DNA of 64,000 nucleotides. Origin: Bacteroidota bacterium (GTDB taxonomy: Bacteria > Bacteroidota > Ignavibacteria > UBA10030 > UBA6906). Location of the stretch: positions 62,001-126,000 of the forward strand of contig JAUQWO010000051.1 in the NCBI GenBank assembly GCA_030835135.1. Reading direction: 5' to 3'. Under the pieces are notes generated by a model, which was given only the letters and a program-made list of their open reading frames with translations, was not told the origin of the DNA and made no database searches. Below, piece by piece: positions 46,344-52,762 of this stretch. The stretch's first letter is position 1. Each line of letters opens with the position of its first letter. Position numbers and translations under genes: made by a program.

Positions 46344-48875
46344 ATGAGCAAACAGATCAAACGCCCCCAGGCCGCACGGACCGCGGCGCCATCGTTCCTT
46401 GCGCGCTTCACCCCCCTTCAGCTCGATCTGATCTGCATCGGGCTGCTGTATGTGCTCATGCTCGTGGTCTTCCGGAACGTCGTGTTCAATGACGCCGCGT
46501 TCTCGTCCGAAGGCGACACCGCCGCGGCGCTGAGCTACACCGAAACAGGCAACCGTATCGCACAGACCGAGAACGTGGACGTGCTCTGGATGCCGCAGTT
46601 CTTCAGCGGCATGCCGACCTTCGGGAACGTCGCCTACATCCCGCACAACGTGAGCTACGTGCAGCAGGTCCTCCAGCATACACTGAACCTCTTCTTCCTG
46701 AACGGGAAATGGACCTGGGCGGTGGTCTACTACTTCCTCGGTGCGGTGTTCATGTTCATGATGATGCGCACCCTGAAGTTCTCCCGTCCCGCAGCATTGT
46801 TCGCCGCGGTCCTGTTCATGCTCGGGCCGTACAACATCGCGCTCGCCAGCGAAGGCCATGGCTCGAAACTGATGGCCCTCTGCTACGTCCCGCTGGTCTT
46901 CATGTTCACGCATCTCCTGTTCGAACGGAAGGACCTGCTCTCCTTCGGTCTGCTCACGGCCGCGATCGGCACACTGGCGCTCACGAACCACATGCAGATC
47001 GTGTACTACGGCTTCATGGTGATCGGCGCGTACCTGCTCTATCATATCGTCATGAACGTCAAGGCGGCACCGGGACGGACGGCGATCGTGACGGCTGCCT
47101 TTGCCGGCGCGGTGGTCATCGGGCTCTGTATCTCCGCCTACATCTATCTTTCTGTCCAGGAATTCGCGCAGTACTCGATCCGCGGCGGCGGGACGACCGG
47201 CTCCACGGGCGGACTCGCATGGGACTATGCCACCAACTGGTCGTGGCATCCTGCCGAGATCCTCACGCTGTTCATCCCCGGGTTCTTCGGGTTCCAGTCT
47301 CCGTACTACTGGGGCACCATGCCATTCACGATGTCCACGATCTACATCGGGATTCTCCCCCTCGTGCTGGCCGGCATCGCCCTTGCCTACAACCGGACGC
47401 GTCTCACGTGGTTCTTCGGTATCATCGCCGTCATCATGATGATCGTGGCATTCGGGAAGCATCTGCCGCTTCTCTACGGCCCGATGTTCGACTACCTGCC
47501 GTACTTCAACAAGTTCCGTGTCCCGGTGATGATCCTGCACCTCCTTCCGTTCGTGGCCGGCGTACTGGCCGGGATCGGACTCGATTGGCTGCTGGAGATC
47601 CCCGCCACGGTTGCGAAGGAACGGATCGAGAAGCTCAGCCGCACGCTGATGATCGCCGGCGGCGTGCTGCTTGGCCTGCTGGTCATCGGACTGCTCATCA
47701 AGAGCTCGCTGTATCAGACACTCTCGGGATCGATGTTCACCAAGGCGGACGAGCTGCCGCAACTCCGTCAGCAATACGGGAACCAGACCGACGCCGTGAT
47801 CGTGCAGCTCAAGCAGGCGCGGTTCGATCTGCTCTGGAAGGACTTCGTGAAGTTCGTACTGCTGGCCGCGGCATCACTCGGCATCGTCGTGCTGTATCTC
47901 AGGAAGAAGACCTCCGTTGCGGTGCTGACCGTCGCGGTCTTCGCGCTTCTGCTGGTCGACCTCCTCATCGTGATCAACAAGGGGAACTACGTCACCTCCA
48001 CGCCGCAGGCAACTGTGGAAGCGAGATTCAAGCCCGATGCCACGGTGACGTGGTTGCTGCAGCAACCCGGGCTGTTCCGGGTCTTCCCCCTGGCCGATCA
48101 ATTCAACGACAACACGTATGCCTACCATGGCCTGCAATCCATCGGCGGGTACAGTCCGGCGAAGCTGAAGATCTATCAGACCATGCTCGATTCCTGTCTG
48201 TACGTGAGCGCGGATCCGGCATTCCCGCTGAACATGAATGTCGTGAACATGCTCAACGCACAGTACCTGATCTTCGCCGGCCGGCTGCCCGAGGACAAGT
48301 TCACGCTCGCGTACGTGGACCAGGAGAAACGTATGGGCGTGTACAGGAATCTCACGGCGCTGCCGCGCGCTTTCTTCGTGGACACCGTGCTTGTCGCCGG
48401 CAGCGACCATGAGGTCTTCGGCGCCATGAATGCACCTTCCTTCAATGCGGCCCGGATGGCGGTCGTGCAGAGCCCACTCCCTTCACCGTGCACGCATCCC
48501 GACAGCGCGCGTGCGTCCGTCGAGGACTACAAGTCGCGTTCCATCACTATCAAGGCATACGCCTCTTCGCCGGCACTGATGGTACTGAGCGAGGTGTACT
48601 ACCCGGCCGGCTGGAAGGCGACGATCGATGGGAACGAGGCGGAGATCCTTCGTACCAATTCCGTGCTCCGTTCGGTGGTAGTGCCCGCCGGCGAGCATAC
48701 GGTGCAGTTCACCTTTGACCCGCCGGTGTACAAGGCTGGCTACACGATCTCCAATGTGGCATGGGCCATCGCGGCGATCTGCATCCTGATCGGGCTATGG
48801 CAGATCCCGGCGGTGCGGGAGAGGATCAAGGGGCGGCCTGCTGCCGCCGGGAAGCACGAACAGCACGCCGGTTGA
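46344..48875 (+). CDS. Second YfhO-family multi-pass membrane protein
   Basis: An 843-residue membrane protein, twelve or more helices followed by a C-terminal beta-rich domain (VYYPAGWKATIDGNEAE, VVPAGEHTVQFTFDPP), matching YfhO. The N-terminal periplasmic loop has an acidic SEGDTAAALSY stretch, a candidate GT-C catalytic loop. It is a paralogue of the protein at 30027-32348 and closes the polysaccharide island. Both would use polyprenyl-linked sugars on the outer face of the inner membrane. Confidence 0.85.
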   Translation: MSKQIKRPQAARTAAPSFLARFTPLQLDLICIGLLYVLMLVVFRNVVFNDAAFSSEGDTAAALSYTETGNRIAQTENVDVLWMPQFFSGMPTFGNVAYIPHNVSYVQQVLQHTLNLFFLNGKWTWAVVYYFLGAVFMFMMMRTLKFSRPAALFAAVLFMLGPYNIALASEGHGSKLMALCYVPLVFMFTHLLFERKDLLSFGLLTAAIGTLALTNHMQIVYYGFMVIGAYLLYHIVMNVKAAPGRTAIVTAAFAGAVVIGLCISAYIYLSVQEFAQYSIRGGGTTGSTGGLAWDYATNWSWHPAEILTLFIPGFFGFQSPYYWGTMPFTMSTIYIGILPLVLAGIALAYNRTRLTWFFGIIAVIMMIVAFGKHLPLLYGPMFDYLPYFNKFRVPVMILHLLPFVAGVLAGIGLDWLLEIPATVAKERIEKLSRTLMIAGGVLLGLLVIGLLIKSSLYQTLSGSMFTKADELPQLRQQYGNQTDAVIVQLKQARFDLLWKDFVKFVLLAAASLGIVVLYLRKKTSVAVLTVAVFALLLVDLLIVINKGNYVTSTPQATVEARFKPDATVTWLLQQPGLFRVFPLADQFNDNTYAYHGLQSIGGYSPAKLKIYQTMLDSCLYVSADPAFPLNMNVVNMLNAQYLIFAGRLPEDKFTLAYVDQEKRMGVYRNLTALPRAFFVDTVLVAGSDHEVFGAMNAPSFNAARMAVVQSPLPSPCTHPDSARASVEDYKSRSITIKAYASSPALMVLSEVYYPAGWKATIDGNEAEILRTNSVLRSVVVPAGEHTVQFTFDPPVYKAGYTISNVAWAIAAICILIGLWQIPAVRERIKGRPAAAGKHEQHAG

Positions 48876-48991
48876 TCGCGGCGCTTCGTGCAGGCACCAC
48901 GGGGGATGGCATGCCCTGTTCCCGGGAAGCGTGGGGGTGGAGATCAAAGAATTCGCGTGGACTGAACACGGAGCTACAGCGGGAGGAGAAC

Positions 48992-49048
48992 ATGAATCCC
49001 GGTGAACTTGCCCCTTCACAGCGGTCGTTCCTGGGGTTTTGGGGGTGA
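48992..49048 (+). CDS. Possible 18-residue leader peptide upstream of the BMC genes
   Basis: ATG at 48992 with an excellent Shine-Dalgarno (GGAGGAG, 48982-48988) opens an 18-codon frame (MNPGELAPSQRSFLGFWG). It ends 38 bases before the -35 box of the BMC promoter, so it would belong to another transcript. A strong Shine-Dalgarno for such a short frame may be chance. The remainder of 48876-49085 holds nothing recognisable. Confidence 0.25.
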   Translation: MNPGELAPSQRSFLGFWG

Positions 49049-49085
49049 AACGGGGAGATGGGAGCATCGGCGGGAGCACGATTCG

Positions 49086-49114
49086 TTGACTCTCAACCCC
49101 TGCTTGGCTATATT
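49086..49114 (+). promoter_or_regulatory. Consensus promoter of the BMC shell genes
   Basis: TTGACT (49086-49091), 17-base spacer, TATATT (49109-49114) followed by G. The first BMC start codon is 35 bases after the -10, with AGGAG at 49134-49138. Confidence 0.85.
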
Positions 49115-49148
49115 GTAGGACACCTTGTACAACAGGAGATACCCTCAG

Positions 49149-49442
49149 ATGGCGGAAAATTCGCAGGATGCTCTGGGCATGGTCGAGACCAAAGGTCTCA
49201 TCGGCTCCATCGAAGCAGCTGATGCCATGGTCAAAGCGGCACGCGTGACCCTGATCGGGAAAGAGACCATCGGCGGCGGCTATGTGACCGTGCTGGTGCG
49301 CGGTGATGTCGGAGCTGTGAAGGCCGCAACGGATGCCGGTGCCGCAGCAGCACAGCGCGTCGGCGAGCTGGTCTCCGTCCACGTCATCCCGCGTCCGCAT
49401 GCGGATGTGGAACTGATCCTCCCCAAACGGGCCGCAAAGTAG
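49149..49442 (+). CDS. BMC-domain microcompartment shell protein (hexameric BMC-H type)
   Basis: A 97-residue single BMC domain. Hallmarks: [23 protein letters not shown], the pore loop between [27 protein letters not shown], and the end of the fold at [12 protein letters not shown]. It belongs with PduA/EutM/CcmK-type hexamers that tile the flat faces of microcompartments. The pore loop (IGGG) is small and glycine-rich, suited to small polar metabolites (inference). No signature enzyme, vertex (BMC-P) or trimeric (BMC-T) gene is in the window, so the organelle's cargo must be encoded elsewhere. It has its own consensus promoter. Confidence 0.95.
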   Translation: MAENSQDALGMVETKGLIGSIEAADAMVKAARVTLIGKETIGGGYVTVLVRGDVGAVKAATDAGAAAAQRVGELVSVHVIPRPHADVELILPKRAAK

Positions 49443-49496
49443 TTCGCCCGCGGGCATGCCACCCGGCACCGCCCGTGATGCGCACCTCCGACCTGC

Positions 49497-50009
49497 ATGG
49501 AACTTGCCCTCGGCATGATCGAGACGCGCGGCTTCGTCGGTTCCGTCGAAGCCGCTGACGTCATGCTCAAGACCGCGAACGTACGACTTCTCGGTAAGGA
49601 AGTGGTGCGCGAAGGCCTCGTCACGATCGAAGTGATCGGGGAGGTCGCGGCCGTGAAGGTGGCCGTTGAGGCAGGGGCCCAGGCCGCGGCACGCGTCGGT
49701 GAGTTGCTCAGTGCCCACGTGATCCCCCGGCCGGACGACGAGATCGACATCCTTCTCGCCGGACAGGCGGGCGTGGAAGTCGCACCCGTACCGCCGCCCG
49801 TTGTCCGGACAGCGCATGCCCCCGCCGCTGCCCCGAAGTCCGCTTCCGCACCGGTGATCACCAGCGACGCCGAACTGGACGCCATGACCGTGCACCAGTT
49901 GCGCGCGATCGCCCGGGAGATCCCCGGTCTCGGCATCCAGGGTCGGCAGATCTCGAAAGCGAATAAACAGGTCCTTCTGACCGAGATCCTCAAGGCCCGG
50001 AAGGGCTGA
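49497..50009 (+). CDS. BMC-domain shell protein with C-terminal SAP/Rho_N-like extension
   Basis: A 170-residue protein. Residues 1-84 are a BMC domain (LGMIETRGFVGSVEAADVMLKTA ... HVIPRPDDE). Residues ~85-118 are a Pro/Ala-rich linker. Residues ~119-170 (LDAMTVHQLRAIAREI ... ISKANKQVLLTEILKA) follow the helix-extended-helix pattern of SAP/Rho N-terminal domains, which bind nucleic acid. Known BMC extensions include the helix-turn-helix tail of EutK, but a SAP/Rho_N tail is new to me. The ATG at 49497 is the only start possible: a stop codon lies 7 codons upstream. There is no Shine-Dalgarno, so it may be expressed by coupling with the first BMC gene 54 bases upstream. Confidence 0.88.
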   Translation: MELALGMIETRGFVGSVEAADVMLKTANVRLLGKEVVREGLVTIEVIGEVAAVKVAVEAGAQAAARVGELLSAHVIPRPDDEIDILLAGQAGVEVAPVPPPVVRTAHAPAAAPKSASAPVITSDAELDAMTVHQLRAIAREIPGLGIQGRQISKANKQVLLTEILKARKG

Positions 50010-50081
50010 CGTGGCATTCTCCGATCCGCGCACGCGCGATCCCCACTCCGTCCGGTCCACGGACGCCCGGAGTGACACCCG

Positions 50082-51005
50082 ATGAAACGCCGCCGCTTCC
50101 ATATCGTCATCACCACGCTTCTCATCGGCATCTTCCTCTGGCTGTCCGTCACCCTGCGCGAACAATTCAACGTCACCGTGGACGCTCCGCTTACCGTGGA
50201 AGACGTCCCCGAAGGCATGGCGATCAAGACCGCGGTGCCGCGGCAGATCCGCCTTCGGTTACGCGGCGAGGGGTGGCGTCTGGCCGGACTCCTCATGGGA
50301 TCGTCGCTCCGCGTGAACATCCCCTTCGCATCGCTCACGCCGGGCAATCGCATCATCACGATCAACCAGATCGTGGAGCGCGTCACGCTCTCTCCCGGCA
50401 TTCAGGTGCTCCGGACGATGCCGGATACGGTCGTCGTGTGGCTGGACCGCGTTGCCACGAAGCGCGTTCCCGTCGTCCCGGATATCGCTCTCACATTCCG
50501 CGAGGGATACGGGCAGGTCGGACCGGTGCAGCTCATTCCGGACAGCATCACGATCACGGGCGCGGAGACCGTGGTGCACCAGATCAGAGAGTGGCATTCA
50601 GCGCGGGTGGCATTCACGGATGTCAAGGCTCCGGTCGAAGCGATGATCAACGTCGCACGCAGCGATGGTCCCGCGGTGCAGTGCATCCCGCCGGAACTGC
50701 AGGTGCGCATCAATGTCCAGCCATTCGCCGAGAAAGTGTTCAGCGGACTCCCGGTGGAGATCGCCGGCACGCCGGCCAACCGCGAGGTCATCTTCATCCC
50801 GCCCAAGATGGAAGTGGTGGCGCGGGGCGGTATCCGGCAGCTGGCCAGCCTGATGCCCGTGGATTTCCGGGTCGTGGTGCAGTTCGACAATATCGTGGCC
50901 GATACCACCGGCACGGTCCTGCCCGAGGTCTATCCCCCTGCGGGCATCCAGGTGGTGACGCATCATCCGGAGAAGCTGCAGTACATCGTGCGGAAGAGAC
51001 TGTAA
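50082..51005 (+). CDS. YbbR-like (CdaR) domain protein
   Basis: A 307-residue protein with an N-terminal transmembrane anchor (VITTLLIGIFLWLSV) and a periplasmic part of about three YbbR repeats (recurrent LRLRGEG, TVVVWLD, ITGAETVV beta-strand motifs). YbbR proteins regulate diadenylate cyclase in Firmicutes; in other phyla they are often of unknown role. No cyclase gene is adjacent here. It starts 72 bases after the second BMC gene, in the same direction. Confidence 0.8.
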   Translation: MKRRRFHIVITTLLIGIFLWLSVTLREQFNVTVDAPLTVEDVPEGMAIKTAVPRQIRLRLRGEGWRLAGLLMGSSLRVNIPFASLTPGNRIITINQIVERVTLSPGIQVLRTMPDTVVVWLDRVATKRVPVVPDIALTFREGYGQVGPVQLIPDSITITGAETVVHQIREWHSARVAFTDVKAPVEAMINVARSDGPAVQCIPPELQVRINVQPFAEKVFSGLPVEIAGTPANREVIFIPPKMEVVARGGIRQLASLMPVDFRVVVQFDNIVADTTGTVLPEVYPPAGIQVVTHHPEKLQYIVRKRL

Positions 51006-51035
51006 CAGATCAGGAAGAAGGAAGAGGGCACTGCC

Positions 51036-51746
51036 GTGAGATTATGCATCAACATCGACCACATCGCCACGTTGCGCGAGGCGCGGGGTGGATTGGAACC
51101 CGATCCTGTCACCGCGGCGCACATCTGTGAGCTGGCAGGCGCCGATGGCATCGTGTGTCATCTCCGGGAAGACCGGCGTCACATCAACGACCGCGACCTG
51201 CGCATCCTCCGCGAGACGGTGAAGACCAAACTGGACCTGGAGATGGCGGCGACCGATGAGATCGTGAAGATCGCGATCGAAACGCTCCCCGAACTCGTGA
51301 CATTCGTCCCCGAACGGCGCCAGGAGCTGACCACTGAAGGGGGGCTCGATGTGCTCGGACACATGCACCATCTGCGCGATGTGATCGCGGAGATGCACCG
51401 GCATGATATCGAGGCGAGCCTGTTCATCGATCCCGTGCTGGAACAGGTGGAAGCCGCAGCGGAGTGCGAAGCGGACAAGATCGAGATCCACACGGGTGAG
51501 TACGCGAACGCCCGCACCGACCAGGAGCAGATGGACCTGCTCGAGGTGGTCCGCACCGCGGCGCGCCGGGCAAAGGAACTCGGCATGGGCGTGAACGCCG
51601 GACACGGATTGAACTACCTCAACATCATCCCCTTCCGGTCGATCACCGAGATCGACGAAGTGAGCATCGGACATTCGATCATTTCGCGGGCGGTCTTCGT
51701 GGGCCTGGACCGTGCAGTGCGGGAAATGATCGCGCTCACACGGTAG
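51036..51746 (+). CDS. pdxJ: Pyridoxine 5'-phosphate synthase
   Basis: A 236-residue TIM-barrel PdxJ (starts with GTG: INIDHIATLREARGG; HLREDRRHI; FVPERRQELTTEGG; GVNAGHGLNYLN). It joins 3-amino-2-oxopropyl phosphate with deoxyxylulose 5-phosphate to form PNP, the last steps of the DXP-dependent vitamin B6 route. PLP is the cofactor of the decarboxylase at 1.3 kb. It ends the + strand run and meets a bidirectional terminator. Confidence 0.97.
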   Translation: MRLCINIDHIATLREARGGLEPDPVTAAHICELAGADGIVCHLREDRRHINDRDLRILRETVKTKLDLEMAATDEIVKIAIETLPELVTFVPERRQELTTEGGLDVLGHMHHLRDVIAEMHRHDIEASLFIDPVLEQVEAAAECEADKIEIHTGEYANARTDQEQMDLLEVVRTAARRAKELGMGVNAGHGLNYLNIIPFRSITEIDEVSIGHSIISRAVFVGLDRAVREMIALTR

Positions 51747-51776
51747 TCCACGGGGAAGACGGCCGGAGCAGCAGGA

Positions 51777-51821
51777 AAAAGGGCAAGGCAGCGGAGATCT
51801 CACCCGCGGCCTTGCCCTTTT
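51777..51821. terminator. Bidirectional terminator between pdxJ and the T9SS genes
   Basis: AAAAGGGCAAGG (51777-51788) pairs perfectly with CCTTGCCCTTTT (51810-51821), extended inside by GCGG/CCGC. Both strands end in a short T-run. Convergent genes lie on either side; the rest of 51747-51927 has no gene. Confidence 0.85.
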
Positions 51822-51927
51822 CGTTACAGACTTCCTCCTGACTGCTACAGGTCAGGGCTTCACCTCTTCTGCCCCTCCCCACTCTCCTTCCGTCTCTCTC
51901 TGTCTCGTTCGGCTGCTACCGCTTCGC

Positions 51928-52671
51928 CTATCTCACCAGGGTCAATTTCCGTGTCTGGGTGAACTGCCCCGCGGTCAGCCGGTAGAAGTACACGCCCGAG
52001 GCAAGGCCGGCGGCATCGAACGTTGCACGGTATTCACCCGCATCCTGATACTGATCCACCAGCACCCTCATTTCCTGTCCCAGGGGAGAGATGATGCTCA
52101 GATGCACGTTGGTCCTGCTGCCGAGCGCGTACGGGATCACCGTCGATGGGTTGAACGGATTGGGGAAATTCTGGTGCAACGATGAGACGACCGCACGGTT
52201 ACTGACGTCCGACCCGAGACCAGTGATGATGTTGAGCCCACCGTTCATCATCGTCACTGCAGGGGTTCCCGCGTTGAATGTGAACCGACGCAGCGTCAAG
52301 AGAGTCGAGCTGCCGGTCCCGCCTCGGATACGGCATCGAAGAATGACGATGGCGCCTTCGTCGGTCATGAACTGGGCGCCGAAGGCACCGACCGTCAGAG
52401 AATCAGCGGATATGTTCGCATTCGCGGACCAGCCGGACGTACCCACCAGCGTGCCCTCCGTCACGATGGACAGAACAGTGACCACACTCGCCGAGTAGCG
52501 GAGGGTGAATTGACAGGAGAGGACGGTTGAGTCCGGAATGCTGGTTGTATGCACCGGAATGTCGATGGTGTCACCCGGAGCACACGTCAACGTGGGGACA
52601 GACACCTCTATGGTGGCACGTGCCGCGGAGAGGGGCAGCGCCACCAGAACCAGGATCGTAAGCCACTTCAT
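51928..52671 (-). CDS. Secreted cohesin-like protein with T9SS sorting domain
   Basis: A 247-residue protein with a signal peptide (WLTILVLVALPLSAARA), one beta-sandwich domain of the cohesin type (~20-150: VPTLTCAPGDTIDIPV, the LRYSASVVTV strand, GAIVILRCRIRG, RFTFNAG) and a type-A T9SS sorting domain (~165-247, QNFPNPFNPST). The ATG at 52671 has AGGAGG 7 bases upstream; an earlier ATG at 52704 lacks one. Cohesins bind dockerins; a dockerin-like module is in the next gene on the same strand (52763-55609). Probably co-transcribed with it, though a hairpin lies between. Confidence 0.85.
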   Translation of the reverse strand: MKWLTILVLVALPLSAARATIEVSVPTLTCAPGDTIDIPVHTTSIPDSTVLSCQFTLRYSASVVTVLSIVTEGTLVGTSGWSANANISADSLTVGAFGAQFMTDEGAIVILRCRIRGGTGSSTLLTLRRFTFNAGTPAVTMMNGGLNIITGLGSDVSNRAVVSSLHQNFPNPFNPSTVIPYALGSRTNVHLSIISPLGQEMRVLVDQYQDAGEYRATFDAAGLASGVYFYRLTAGQFTQTRKLTLVR

Positions 52672-52719
52672 CACATCGCCTCCTGAATGGGCCATTGCAC
52701 ACATGCGTTGTTCATGGTC

Positions 52720-52755
52720 GGGACGCAGGGGAGGTGGTTGTCCCCCCTGCGTTCC
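52720..52755 (-). terminator. Hairpin between the two T9SS genes
   Basis: 52720-52731 and 52744-52755 form a 12-bp stem with one G/T mismatch and a 12-base loop, 8 bases past the stop of the large T9SS gene. No U-tract follows, so it may end only part of the transcripts or protect a 3' end. Confidence 0.5.
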
Positions 52756-52762
52756 GTATCTT

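Noticed and set aside
48876-51746. Complete ethanolamine or propanediol utilisation locus
   Set aside because: Only two shell genes are present; the neighbours are a YfhO protein, a YbbR protein and pdxJ, none a known BMC cargo.
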